Source: Agromyces cerinus subsp. cerinus
GTDB lineage: Bacteria > Actinomycetota > Actinomycetes > Actinomycetales > Microbacteriaceae
Length of the DNA: 64,000 nucleotides
Assembly (NCBI RefSeq): GCF_900142065.1
Contig: NZ_FSRJ01000002.1
Location: 248,001-312,000, forward strand
Direction of reading: 5' to 3'
Below the pieces are notes generated by a model. That model was given only the letters and a program-made list of their open reading frames with translations, was not told where the DNA came from and ran no database searches. Both the position numbers and the translations under genes were made by a program. Position 1 is the stretch's first letter, and each line of letters begins with the position of its first letter. Of the stretch, positions 51,086 to 59,597 are shown one piece after another.

Positions 51086-51139
51086 GTTCCGATGCTCGCG
51101 CACCGAGGGGTCGCCGACAACGGATGTCGCGTGCGTGCT

Positions 51140-51155
51140 GTCTGGGATGCCAGAC
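51140..51155 (-). promoter_or_regulatory. hut operator, copy 2 (upstream of hutUI)
   Basis: On the plus strand GTCTGGGATGCCAGAC, a near-perfect palindrome; read toward hutU it is GTCTGGCATCCCAGAC. It lies 55 bp before the hutU start codon, matching copies 1 and 3 in sequence and distance. Confidence 0.82.
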
Positions 51156-51211
51156 GAGGTGCCGGGTGCGCGCCGCTGACCGGTCGGGGAGAACTCTCCG
51201 TGCCCGGCGAG

Positions 51212-52720
51212 TCAGCCGAGCTGGATGCCGCGGGCCGCCATGAAGGGCACAGCGTCGACGGCGGTGCCGTCGAGCCGTACCTCGAAGTGCAGGTGGCAGC
51301 CCGTCGATGCGCCGGTGCTGCCGACGGTGCCGATGAGCTGACCGGCTGCGACCTTGTCGCCGGGGCTCACGAGGATGCCACCGTCGGAGAGGTGCGCGTA
51401 CCCGGTCGAGACGCCGGCGCCGTGCTCGAGCAGGATCCAGTTGCCGTAGCTGCCGCTCGCGCGCGCCTCGACGACGATGCCGCCGGTGGCGGCGAAGACC
51501 GGTGAGCCGCAGCTCGATGCGACATCCGTGCCGCGGTGGAACTCGTTCACGCCTGCGAGCGGCTTGTTCGGGCGGGGGCCGAATCCGTCGGTCTGAGCGC
51601 CGGAGACCGGCGGGGCCCAGCCCTGGTCGCTCAGCTGCCCGGCGTCGCGGGGGAGGGAGTCGATGAGCGAGACGCTCGAGGCGGCGACGCGGGAGCGCAG
51701 CCCGGAGAGATCCGAGCGGGCCGACTTCACGCCGCGCTCCGCGGCGGCGACCGCGGCTTCGGCCGCATCGACCGGCACAGCGTCGACGGCGGCCCAGGCG
51801 TCTGCGGCGCGCTGCTCGGCCACGTCGGCCTCATCGGAGCGCTTCTGGGCGATCTTCTGCAGCTTCTCGGCGTCACCGGTGATCTGGTCGACGCGTGCGA
51901 CGCCGCCGAGACCGGCGAGCAGGTCCTTGCCCGAGCCGAACGCGGCAGCCATCGACGTGAGCGAGGTGTCGCCGCCGCGCGAGGCGGCGAATGCGGCAGC
52001 GCCGGCCGCGTCGGCGTCGGCGCGGGCCTCCTCGGCCTGCTCCTGCAGTTGCGTCGCCAGGGCGCGTGCTGCGGCCTGGGTGGATCGAGCCGTCTCGAGT
52101 TCGGCCTCGGCCGTGCGCAGGGCTGCGGTCGCCCGATCGAGTGCGGTCCGTGCTCCGAGCAGCGAGCTGAGCTGCGGGTCGCGGCCGGTGGAGATGCGGG
52201 CGTACGGTCCGCTGCCGATGAGCAGCGGAGCGCGCGGGGTGGCGACCGGTGCGGCGGGCGGCGTCGGCTTGGTCGTCGGAGTCGGTGTGGGTGTCGGGGT
52301 CGGTGTCGGTGTGGGTGTCGGCGTCGGCTGGGGAGTCGGGGTCGGAGTCGGTGTCGGCGTCGGTGTCGGCGTCGGCGTGGGCTCGGGCGTCGGAGTCGGC
52401 TCCGGCGTCGGCTCGGGAGTCGGCGTCGGTTCGGTCGAAGGTTCGGGAGAGGGTTCGGGCGAAGGCGCGGGTTCGGTGCCCTCGGCCGTCTCATCGGATG
52501 TCGCCGCCCCCGTGTCGGTCGTCGCCGCACCCGTGTCGGTGGTCTCGGAGGTCGCCACCGTCGCGTCGGTCGCGACGACCTCTTCGGCCGATGCCGAACT
52601 GATCCCCGAGATGCCGAGCACGATGACGGCCGCTGCCGCGGCCACCGCGAGTCCGTCGGGCCGAGTGCGGTGCACGCGGAACGGGCGGCTCTGGCCGGGC
52701 AATCGTTGCATCAGCGACAT
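51212..52720 (-). CDS. M23 peptidoglycan endopeptidase with coiled coil and Thr-Pro stalk
   Basis: A 502-residue exported enzyme that should cut peptide cross-links in the cell wall. A signal peptide (about residues 20-45, [13 protein letters not shown]) is followed by a low-complexity stalk of PTP/EPT repeats to about residue 155. A coiled coil ([40 protein letters not shown]) precedes the C-terminal LytM/M23 domain: [18 protein letters not shown] supplies His and Asp, and GYAHLS and [12 protein letters not shown] supply the HxH. All zinc ligands are present. It sits between hutU and hutH on the same strand but probably has its own promoter. Confidence 0.93.
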   Translation of the reverse strand: MSLMQRLPGQSRPFRVHRTRPDGLAVAAAAAVIVLGISGISSASAEEVVATDATVATSETTDTGAATTDTGAATSDETAEGTEPAPSPEPSPEPSTEPTPTPEPTPEPTPTPEPTPTPTPTPTPTPTPTPQPTPTPTPTPTPTPTPTPTTKPTPPAAPVATPRAPLLIGSGPYARISTGRDPQLSSLLGARTALDRATAALRTAEAELETARSTQAAARALATQLQEQAEEARADADAAGAAAFAASRGGDTSLTSMAAAFGSGKDLLAGLGGVARVDQITGDAEKLQKIAQKRSDEADVAEQRAADAWAAVDAVPVDAAEAAVAAAERGVKSARSDLSGLRSRVAASSVSLIDSLPRDAGQLSDQGWAPPVSGAQTDGFGPRPNKPLAGVNEFHRGTDVASSCGSPVFAATGGIVVEARASGSYGNWILLEHGAGVSTGYAHLSDGGILVSPGDKVAAGQLIGTVGSTGASTGCHLHFEVRLDGTAVDAVPFMAARGIQLG

Positions 52721-52844
52721 AGGGTTCCGTTCAGACGTCGGCTTCGGGGGCCGGCATCTCACTCAGTCTCTCAGCGCAGGCAGGTCGGCACAACACCTGC
52801 ACGCCGAGATCTCGCGCCCTCTTCGGGGCACACCGCGAACCGGC

Positions 52845-54434
52845 TCAGTCGAGCGGGCCGGCCGCCGACATCGCCGCGACGACGACATCGCCGTGCGCAA
52901 CCATGCCCGAGATCGCCTCGATCTCGGGGGAGAGGAAGCGGTCGGGCCCCGGCACAGCACCGGTCTCGGCGACGAGGGAGACGACCGCACCGGTGGCGGT
53001 TCCCGGCACGAGCGGCGCCCGCAGGGCGAGTCCGCGAGCCGCGGTCATGACCTCGATCGCCAGCACGCGCGAGAGGCCGTCGATCGAGCGACGGAGCTTG
53101 CGCGCAGCCGCCCAGCCCATCGAGACGTGGTCCTCCTGCATGGCAGACGACGGGATCGAGTCGACGGATGCCGGCACCGCGAGCCGCTTCAGTTCCGAGA
53201 CGATGCCCGCCGCGGTGTACTGCGCGATCATGAGGCCCGAGTCGACGCCGACCTCGTGCGCGAGGAAGGGCGGCAGGCCCTGGTTGCGCGCCCGGTCGAG
53301 GAAGCGGTCGGTGCGCCGCTCGCTCATCGACGCGACATCCGCCACCGCGATCGCGAGGAAGTCGAGCACGTACGCGACCGGTGCGCCGTGGAAGTTGCCG
53401 TTCGACTCGACGCGCCCGTCGAGCGTCAGCACGGGGTTGTCGACGGCGCTCGCGAGCTCGGCGTCGGCGACGGATGCCGCGTGCGCGAGCGTGTCGCGGG
53501 CGGCGCCGTGCACCTGGGGGGCGCAGCGCAGCGAGTAGGCGTCCTGCACGCGGGTGCACTCGGGGCCCTTGTGGCTCGCGACGATGGGGGAGTCGGCGAG
53601 CAGACGCCGCAGGTTCGAGGCCGAGATCGCCTGGCCGCGCTGCGGGCGGAGTGCGTGCAGGTCGGCGGCGAAGACGGCGTCGGTGCCCATGAGGCCCTCG
53701 ACGCTCATCGCCGCGGCGACGTCGGCGGTGGTGAGCAGCATCCGCAGGTCGTCGATCGCGAGCGCGAGCATGCCGAGCATGCCGTCGGTGCCGTTGATGA
53801 GGGCGAGGCCCTCCTTCTCGGCGAGGTGGAGCGGCGTGATGCCGGCCGCGGCAAGGGCGCTCGAGGCATCCGTCGGCGCACCGGCCTCGCCGGTCGAGCT
53901 CGTCGAGACCCGAACCTCGCCCTCGCCCATGGCCACGAGCGCACAGTGCGCGAGGGGGGCGAGGTCGCCGGAGCATCCGAGCGAGCCGTACTCGCGCACG
54001 ACGGGGGTGATGCCCGCGTTGAGGATCGCCGCGTAGGTCTCCGCGGTCTCGCGGCGCACGCCCGTGCGGCCGGTCATGAGGGTCGAGAGGCGCAGCAGCA
54101 TGAGGGCGCGCACGACCTCGCGCTCGACCTCGGCGCCGGAGCCGGCGGCGTGCGAGCGCACGAGGCTCGCCTGCAGCTGTGCACGGCGGTCCTCGGCGAT
54201 GAACGTGGTCGCGAGCGCGCCGAAGCCCGTCGAGATGCCGTAGTGCGGCTCGGGGTCGGCGGCGAGGCCCTCGACGATCGCACGGCTCGCGGCGACGCCG
54301 TCGAGCGCTGCCGGGTCGAGCACGACGGATGCCCCGTGGCGTGCGACGGCGACGACGTCGTCGATGCCGAGGGGGCCGGTGCCGACGGTGACGGATGCCG
54401 CGGCGCGCGCGGGTGCGGAGACGTTGCTGCTCAT
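52845..54434 (-). CDS. hutH: Histidine ammonia-lyase
   Basis: First enzyme of histidine degradation, giving urocanate and ammonia; 529 residues. YGISTGFGALATTFI near residue 65 carries the catalytic Tyr. YGSLGCSGDLAPLAHCAL near 150 is the MIO site, here Cys-Ser-Gly where most family members have Ala-Ser-Gly. LALINGTDGMLGMLALAI and RCAPQVHGAARDTLAHAA follow. A 13-residue insertion, VSTSSTGEAGAPT, near residue 180 derives from a degenerate copy of the dispersed repeat. TGGAAT lies 7 nt before the ATG, so the start is probably leaderless. A hut operator lies 56 bp upstream. Divergent from the iclR-type gene. Confidence 0.96.
   Translation of the reverse strand: MSSNVSAPARAAASVTVGTGPLGIDDVVAVARHGASVVLDPAALDGVAASRAIVEGLAADPEPHYGISTGFGALATTFIAEDRRAQLQASLVRSHAAGSGAEVEREVVRALMLLRLSTLMTGRTGVRRETAETYAAILNAGITPVVREYGSLGCSGDLAPLAHCALVAMGEGEVRVSTSSTGEAGAPTDASSALAAAGITPLHLAEKEGLALINGTDGMLGMLALAIDDLRMLLTTADVAAAMSVEGLMGTDAVFAADLHALRPQRGQAISASNLRRLLADSPIVASHKGPECTRVQDAYSLRCAPQVHGAARDTLAHAASVADAELASAVDNPVLTLDGRVESNGNFHGAPVAYVLDFLAIAVADVASMSERRTDRFLDRARNQGLPPFLAHEVGVDSGLMIAQYTAAGIVSELKRLAVPASVDSIPSSAMQEDHVSMGWAAARKLRRSIDGLSRVLAIEVMTAARGLALRAPLVPGTATGAVVSLVAETGAVPGPDRFLSPEIEAISGMVAHGDVVVAAMSAAGPLD
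53892..53910. repeat. Degenerate dispersed repeat inside hutH
   Basis: GGTCGAGCTCGTCGAGACC is a decayed relative of GGTTGAGCCTGTCGAAACC (14 of 19 identical). It encodes part of the extra segment VSTSSTGE in the histidine ammonia-lyase, at a position where homologues vary in length. Confidence 0.65.
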
Positions 54435-54489
54435 ACCTCCGATTCCACACCGCCCTCACGCGCGCGGGAAGCGTGATGGGATGGTCGCC

Positions 54490-54505
54490 GTCCGGTATCC
54501 CAGAC
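54490..54505. promoter_or_regulatory. hut operator, copy 3 (hutH/iclR intergenic)
   Basis: GTCCGGTATCCCAGAC lies 56 bp before hutH and 46 bp before the IclR-type gene. Together with copies 1 and 2 it defines GTCYGGYATCSCAGAC. The inner TCTGG-AT-CCAGA pattern resembles the motif reported for the IclR activator HutR of Corynebacterium glutamicum (from memory). One site could serve both divergent genes. Confidence 0.8.
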
Positions 54506-54550
54506 GCAGGCGTAGGCTTACGCTGTTGCCCGTCGCCGAGAGGACGCCAG

Positions 54551-55390
54551 TTGTCGGAATCCACGCCGCAGACCGACGACACGCGTCCGCTCGGCCGAGC
54601 GGCGAAGCTCGAGGGCGCGGGCTCGAAGGTGCCGGCGGCCGACCAGACGCTCGCGATCCTCACCCACCTCGCAGCCCAGCGGGGACCGGTGCCCGCGGCC
54701 ACGATCGCCTCGGCGCTCGGCATTCCCCGGTCGACGATCTACCACCTGCTCGCGGTGATGCAGGAGCGCGGCTTCGTCGTGCACCTGCCGGAGGAACGCC
54801 GGTACGGGCTCGGCATCGCCGCCTTCGAGCTCTCGAGCGGCTTCTCGCGCCAGCAGCCCCTCGCCCGTCTCGGCCGGCCGCTCGTCGCAGCCCTCGTCGA
54901 CCGCCTCGGCGAGAGCGGTCACCTCGCAGTGCTGCACGGGCGCGACGTGCTGTACCTCGTCGAGGAGCGCGCGCCGCGCCGCCCGTCGCTCGTCACCGAC
55001 GTCGGCGTGCGGCTGCCCGCGCACCTCACCGCGACGGGCCGTGCGATGCTCGCCGTGCTGCCGCCGGCGCAGTTGCGGGCGCTCTACCCGGATCGCGCCG
55101 CGTTCGCCGGTCGGCCCGCGCTCGACGGCGGCGACGAGGCCTGGAGCTACGGCCGGCTGAAGCGCGTGCTCGCCGTCGTGCGCGAGCAGGGCTGGGCCGG
55201 TGAGGACGGCGAGGTCACGGGCGGTCTCGCCTCGGTCGGGGCGGTCGTGCTCGACCACGTCGGCTGGCCGGCGGCGGCCGTGGCGGTCACGTACCCGGAT
55301 GCCGCGCCCGACGCGGACGTCGCCCGGTACGTGTCGGCGGTGCAGGAGGCGGCGACGGTGCTCGCCCGTCGCATCGGCACGCCCCGCTGA
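54551..55390 (+). CDS. IclR-family regulator (probable HutR)
   Basis: A 279-residue regulator. The winged helix spans about residues 35-90 (AADQTLAILTHLAAQRGPVP; ASALGIPRSTIYHLLAVMQE; FVVHLPEERRYGLGIAAFEL). The IclR effector domain follows (LARLGRPLVAALVDRLGESG; LPAHLTATGRAMLAVLPPAQ; GLASVGAVVLDHVGWPAAAV). It diverges from hutH across a shared operator. A related IclR protein activates hut genes in C. glutamicum, so urocanate- or histidine-dependent activation is likely. The TTG start is chosen because GAGAGGA precedes it; GC-rich upstream frame extensions look non-coding. Confidence 0.88.
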   Translation: MSESTPQTDDTRPLGRAAKLEGAGSKVPAADQTLAILTHLAAQRGPVPAATIASALGIPRSTIYHLLAVMQERGFVVHLPEERRYGLGIAAFELSSGFSRQQPLARLGRPLVAALVDRLGESGHLAVLHGRDVLYLVEERAPRRPSLVTDVGVRLPAHLTATGRAMLAVLPPAQLRALYPDRAAFAGRPALDGGDEAWSYGRLKRVLAVVREQGWAGEDGEVTGGLASVGAVVLDHVGWPAAAVAVTYPDAAPDADVARYVSAVQEAATVLARRIGTPR

Positions 55391-55487
55391 ACGGGCGCCG
55401 CCCAGCTTTCGCGCAACCTGCGCCGGTAGCGTGGGCGTGCCGCCGCGCGCCGATCATCGACCCCGAACCGAGAGCCGAGACACGACC

Positions 55488-56138
55488 TTGCTGACGACCG
55501 ACGACCACGGCTTCACCGGCCTCACCGGATTCGCCGCCGACGTGCTGACCTCCCTCGGCGACATCGGCGTCGGCGTTCTCGTCTTCCTCGAGGTGCTGAT
55601 CCCGCCGATCCCGAGTGAGGTGATCCTGCCGTTCGCGGGCTACCTCAGCCAGGCGGGAGACCTCCACCTCGGCTGGCTCATCGTCTGGTCGACGCTCGCC
55701 TCCGTCATCGGCGGGCTCGTGCTCTACGGGCTCGGCGCCGCAGTGGGCCTCGAGCGGGCCATCCGCTGGATCGCCTGGACCCGGCTCGTCAGCCTGACCG
55801 ACCTCGAGCGCGGCGCCGCCTGGTTCCACAAGCACGGTCGCTGGTCGGTGCTCGTCGGACGCATGATCCCCGGTGTCCGCAGCCTGATCTCGCTGCCGGC
55901 GGGTGCCGACCGCATGCCGCTCGCCTGGTTCCTGCTCTTCACGGCGATCGGGTCGGGCATCTGGAACAGCCTGCTCATCGGCATCGGCGCCGCCCTCGGC
56001 ACCCAGCACGCGCTGCTCGAGGAGTACCTGCAGTACCTCGACTGGGTCGTCTACGGCGCCATCGCCATCGCCCTCGTCGTGCTCGTCGTGCGCCGGGTGC
56101 TCGAGCACCGGCGCGTGGCCGACGAAGCCTCCGCGTAA
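55488..56138 (+). CDS. DedA-family membrane protein
   Basis: A 216-residue DedA/VTT-domain protein with about five membrane segments. The family pattern appears as FLEVLIPPIPSEVILPFAGY near residue 35 and VGRMIPGVRSLISLPAGADR near 125, the two re-entrant segments. DedA proteins flip undecaprenyl phosphate or phospholipids and support envelope homeostasis. The likely start is TTG at 55488. A GTG at 55437 in the same frame, just after TAGCGT (55427-55432), is an alternative leaderless start adding 17 residues. Confidence 0.92.
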   Translation: MLTTDDHGFTGLTGFAADVLTSLGDIGVGVLVFLEVLIPPIPSEVILPFAGYLSQAGDLHLGWLIVWSTLASVIGGLVLYGLGAAVGLERAIRWIAWTRLVSLTDLERGAAWFHKHGRWSVLVGRMIPGVRSLISLPAGADRMPLAWFLLFTAIGSGIWNSLLIGIGAALGTQHALLEEYLQYLDWVVYGAIAIALVVLVVRRVLEHRRVADEASA

Positions 56139-56170
56139 CCGCGAGCGCCGCAGCGAGCGCGGCCCGCCGC

Positions 56171-56770
56171 TCAGCGGGCGGCGGGAGCGAGCCAGCGACG
56201 CAGCAGGCGCGTCACGAAGGGCAGCGCCCAGAACGTCATGACCGGCGTCAGCAGCAGGGTCGTGACGAGCACCTTCCAGACCACCTCGAGCTCGTTCCAG
56301 CCGGGCACGAACGAGGTGACGAGCAGGGTGAACACGAGGTTCACCGGGAAGAAGCCGAGCCAGATCGTCACCGCCTGCTTCCACCGCGGCGGCGCGGGCG
56401 GCAGTTCGTCGGCCGAAGCGGATGCCGCGGCATCCGCCGCCGGCACCGAACCCGTCGCCGGGTCGTCGAACCAGCCCTCGATGCCGGTGCGACGCCTGCT
56501 GCGCTCCGAGCGCACGAAGCCCTCGCCCATCGAGAGCCACCAGGTGCGCTCGGCCGAGCGCTCCCAGGCGTCGAGGGTCTCTTCGCTCGCGAAGCGGTAG
56601 AGCATGTGCCAGACCTGCGAGGCCTCGCCGGCGCGCACCCAGCCCGAGCCGAGGAAGCCCGGGTACTTGGCCGCGAGGTTCACGCCGGTCTGCACCCACG
56701 CGGTCGCCTCGGAGATGCGCTCGGGGTCGACCTCGCGTCGGATCGAGACGGTGATCGGTTCGTTGTGCAT
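56171..56770 (-). CDS. ABM-domain protein with C-terminal membrane segments
   Basis: A 199-residue protein. Residues 1-95 resemble antibiotic biosynthesis monooxygenase (ABM) ferredoxin-like domains: PITVSIRREVDPERISEATA, YPGFLGSGWVRAGEASQVWH, and MLYRFASEETLDAWERSAER. After a Ser/Ala linker with GGATGCC repeats come two or three membrane spans (TIWLGFFPVNLVFTLLVTSF; VLVTTLLLTPVMTFWALPFV). This ABM-plus-membrane architecture is common in actinobacteria, but its function is unknown. The ATG start follows a 210-bp upstream gap without coding signal. Confidence 0.85.
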   Translation of the reverse strand: MHNEPITVSIRREVDPERISEATAWVQTGVNLAAKYPGFLGSGWVRAGEASQVWHMLYRFASEETLDAWERSAERTWWLSMGEGFVRSERSRRRTGIEGWFDDPATGSVPAADAAASASADELPPAPPRWKQAVTIWLGFFPVNLVFTLLVTSFVPGWNELEVVWKVLVTTLLLTPVMTFWALPFVTRLLRRWLAPAAR

Positions 56771-56983
56771 GGGCCACCCCGGGGCGCTCTCGAATCCCGC
56801 GGATCGTGTGCGCGGAACTCTGGATGATTGACCGTTTCGCTGGTGGCGGGCTGGTCCGGGCCGAATGCGAGTGTAGCCGGGCCATGTTTCGAGGTTGCTT
56901 CGCGCACGGTCACCCGCCGTTCGCTCGCCCGGTTCCTCCGGCGACCTGACTAGTGTCGTCATCGACGACGAGAAGGGGCATTC

Positions 56984-57580
56984 GTGCGAGTAGCTGGTCT
57001 GCCGGTCCTGGAGTGGACGAACGGCACTTCGGGTGCGGTCTTCGACGACGACGGGGGCGAGCTCGCCCTGCACGCGGCGGCGGGCGTCGATTGGAGCAAC
57101 GACCCGCTCGGCGGCCCCGGGCAGCATCGAGCGAGCATGCTCGGGTTCCGGCCCTCGGGCGACTTCGCCCTGAGCGCGCGCGTTCGCGTCGTCGGCGGGC
57201 GTTCCACGTTCGACGCCGGCGCGCTCGGCCTTTGGTGCGACCAGGACCACTGGGCGAAGCTGTGCTTCGAGTACTCACCGGCCGGACAGGCCATGGTGGT
57301 CAGCGTGGTGACCAACGGCTTCTCGGACGACTGCAACTCGACGATCGTCGAGGAGTCGTCCATTCACCTCAGGGTGGCGAGGGTCGGGTCGGCATTCGCA
57401 TTCCACGCGTCGACGGATGGCGACCGCTGGGACTTCGTCCGCCTCTTCCGAGTGCACTCGGGCATCGCTCCCGTCGTCGGCTTTCTCGCGCAGGCACCGC
57501 TGGGAACAGCCTGCGATGCGCGGTTCGACCGCATCCGGTTCACCGACGCGGTTCCCGCTGACCTGCGAGACGGCTCCTAG
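56984..57580 (+). CDS. DUF1349 family protein
   Basis: A 198-residue concanavalin-like beta-sandwich protein of the DUF1349 family. FDAGALGLWCDQDHWAKLCF, MVVSVVTNGFSDDCNSTIVE and IHLRVARVGSAFAFHASTDG mark the fold; GFLAQAPLGTACDARFDRIR closes it. Yeast and bacterial relatives are loosely annotated as regulators of carbohydrate metabolism, but no activity is established. It is cytoplasmic. The GTG follows AGAAGGGG, and TAGTGT at 56951-56956 is a likely -10. Confidence 0.87.
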   Translation: MRVAGLPVLEWTNGTSGAVFDDDGGELALHAAAGVDWSNDPLGGPGQHRASMLGFRPSGDFALSARVRVVGGRSTFDAGALGLWCDQDHWAKLCFEYSPAGQAMVVSVVTNGFSDDCNSTIVEESSIHLRVARVGSAFAFHASTDGDRWDFVRLFRVHSGIAPVVGFLAQAPLGTACDARFDRIRFTDAVPADLRDGS

Positions 57581-57620
57581 CCCGGAGTGAGGCGGCGGGC
57601 TGCGCGGCGGCGCAGGCCCG

Positions 57621-58118
57621 TCAGTCGACGATCGCTCCGCGTGCCTCGGGCCACGCCACCGTGAACCGCTCGAAGAGGATCTCGAGATCGTCGGACCAGT
57701 CGATCTCGAGGGCGGCGCAGACCCGGTCCCAGTAGCGACGGTGGCTGACGAGCCAGGCCTCGAGCGTCCGGTCGTCCTCGGCCTCGTCGAACGCGAAGGC
57801 CTCGTCGGCGTCGGCGATCGTGCCGAGTGCGATCCAGTGGCTCCCGACGCGGGGGAGCGGCACGCCGTCGGCGGCGAACTCCCTGACGAGCGTGGCCGTC
57901 GCCCGCTTCCGGCCCGAGATGACGAGTTCGAGCAGCGCATCGGAGAGCTCGGCGTGATCGCCGAACCGCTCGACGGTGGGCACGTCGTCGAGACCGACCT
58001 GGTCGGGATGGGCGCGCCAGTAGGCGTTCCACATCGTGGAGGCGGCGTCGCGGTCGACCGGCGCCATCTCGTGCAGCGGCACTTCGCGCTCCCGCAAGCC
58101 GTGCTCGTCGACCAGCAT
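57621..58118 (-). CDS. ASCH-domain protein
   Basis: A 165-residue protein with an ASCH (RNA-binding or coactivator-like) domain. MWNAYWRAHPDQVGLDDVPT leads to LLELVISGRKRATATLVREF near residue 70, the basic family motif, then PRVGSHWIALGTIADADEAF and RYWDRVCAALEI. Some ASCH proteins are amidohydrolases acting on acetylated cytidines; others bind RNA. It begins 15 bp after the ParA-like stop, in the same transcription unit. Confidence 0.87.
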   Translation of the reverse strand: MLVDEHGLREREVPLHEMAPVDRDAASTMWNAYWRAHPDQVGLDDVPTVERFGDHAELSDALLELVISGRKRATATLVREFAADGVPLPRVGSHWIALGTIADADEAFAFDEAEDDRTLEAWLVSHRRYWDRVCAALEIDWSDDLEILFERFTVAWPEARGAIVD

Positions 58119-58132
58119 CTCCGCGCCCGGGT

Positions 58133-59473
58133 TCAGAGCTGGTCGGCGACCACGGCGGCGGCGTTGAGCCACGCGTCGTGCGTCTCGGCCGACAGGGAGT
58201 CGAAGTCGATCGTGCCGCCGTCGACGAGCGCGGGGTCGTAGGGGATCGTCGTGACCGCGGCGGTCAGTGCGCCGAAGTGGTCGGCGAGGCGCTGCTCGAG
58301 TTCGCGGTCGGGCTTCTCCGACGGCGAGGTCAGGATCGTGACGGCCCGGTCGACCTTGTCGCCGAAGCCCTTCTCGGCGAGGCCGTCGAGCAGCCACGCG
58401 GCGCTCGCCGCCGTGTCTTCGCGCACCGTCGAGACGATCACGAGCTGGTCGGCGGCCGCCACCGCCGCGACCCAGTTCGAGGCGCGCATGTTGTTGCCGG
58501 TGTCGATGATCAGCAGGCGGTAGTAGCGCGAGAGCGTGCGGTGCAGCCGGTCGAACGCGGCCTCGTCGATCGTGGATGTCGCGGCGGCATCCTCATCGGA
58601 GGCGAGCACGTCGAAGCGGGCGTCGACCTGCGTGCGCACGTAGTCGTCGAGCTGGCTGAGGCTCGCGACGCTCGGGTTCTCGAACCGCTCGAGGTCGCCC
58701 AGCAGGTCGACCGCGGTGCGGTGGTGCGGGGTGTGCTGCGCGCGCCAGCCGAGCGTGCCACGGGTCTCGTTGTTGTCCCACGCGAGCGTCGAGCCGCCGC
58801 GGAGCCGGCCGAACGTCGCGGCGAGCAGCAGGGTGCTCGTGGTCTTGTGCGCCCCGCCCTTGGGGTTCAGCACCACGATCGTGCGCGGGCCGTCGAGTCG
58901 CTTCTGCACTCGGTTCGTCTGGTCGTGGCGGGTCTGTTCGGTCGCGCTCGGCTTCGGCGAGATGAGACCGCCGCTCATGCGGCGCACCCTGCCCTGCCAC
59001 CCCATGGTCGCCTTCAACGGGCGCTGGCGGGGCCGGCTCGAGAGCAGGTCCTCGACCGTGGGGCGGTGCGGCTTGGGTGCTGCCGTCGCCGCAGGCGCCG
59101 CGGCCGCCGTGGGTGCAGCGACCGGAGCGGCGGGAATCGTCGGGATCGTCGCGGTCGGGGTCGGGGTCGGGGTCGCGGTCGGGGCCGGCCGTGGCTCGAA
59201 GCTCTCGGTCACGAGGCCCGTCGGCGCCTCGGTGACGCGGCCGTCGGGCTCGACGGTCAGGGTCCAGTGCGAGGAGTCGTCGATGAGGGCGGCGGTCGCC
59301 GGGATCCCGAGGCGCTGCGCCCGCTCCTGCACGAACGCCACGACGCGGTCGCGCAGTGCGTCGCCGTCGACCGCCTGGATGCCCACGACGGCGCCGTCTG
59401 CGTGCACGTCGGCTTCGGTCGCCGAGGTCAGGAAGACGGTGACGCCGTCGTGCGTGTTGATCGAAGTGGACAA
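58133..59473 (-). CDS. MinD/ParA-like ATPase with N-terminal extension
   Basis: A 446-residue deviant-Walker ATPase. Residues 1-90 form an unassigned alpha/beta domain (MSTSINTHDGVTVFLTSATE). A Thr/Pro/Ala-rich linker (about 95-135) follows, then the ParA domain from about 195: TIVVLNPKGGAHKTTSTLLL. The signature Lys residues are present, although AH replaces the usual VG in KGGVGKTT. LLIIDTGNNMRASNWVAAVA is the switch II region. Similar proteins in actinobacteria accompany ESX/type VII secretion loci, but none is visible here. It is probably a regulatory or positioning ATPase. Start by ATG with AC-rich leader. Confidence 0.85.
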   Translation of the reverse strand: MSTSINTHDGVTVFLTSATEADVHADGAVVGIQAVDGDALRDRVVAFVQERAQRLGIPATAALIDDSSHWTLTVEPDGRVTEAPTGLVTESFEPRPAPTATPTPTPTATIPTIPAAPVAAPTAAAAPAATAAPKPHRPTVEDLLSSRPRQRPLKATMGWQGRVRRMSGGLISPKPSATEQTRHDQTNRVQKRLDGPRTIVVLNPKGGAHKTTSTLLLAATFGRLRGGSTLAWDNNETRGTLGWRAQHTPHHRTAVDLLGDLERFENPSVASLSQLDDYVRTQVDARFDVLASDEDAAATSTIDEAAFDRLHRTLSRYYRLLIIDTGNNMRASNWVAAVAAADQLVIVSTVREDTAASAAWLLDGLAEKGFGDKVDRAVTILTSPSEKPDRELEQRLADHFGALTAAVTTIPYDPALVDGGTIDFDSLSAETHDAWLNAAAVVADQL

Positions 59474-59597
59474 CAGATTCCCCCAAGTGCCGTTCGTCGG
59501 TCGAAGGGGAGCGGACGCCGGGCATGCTGCCGCAATCGCGTCGCATGCCCCGTGCCGGACGCGAACCCTCCCGCGTCGCCGGCCGTTCCCCCGCGAA

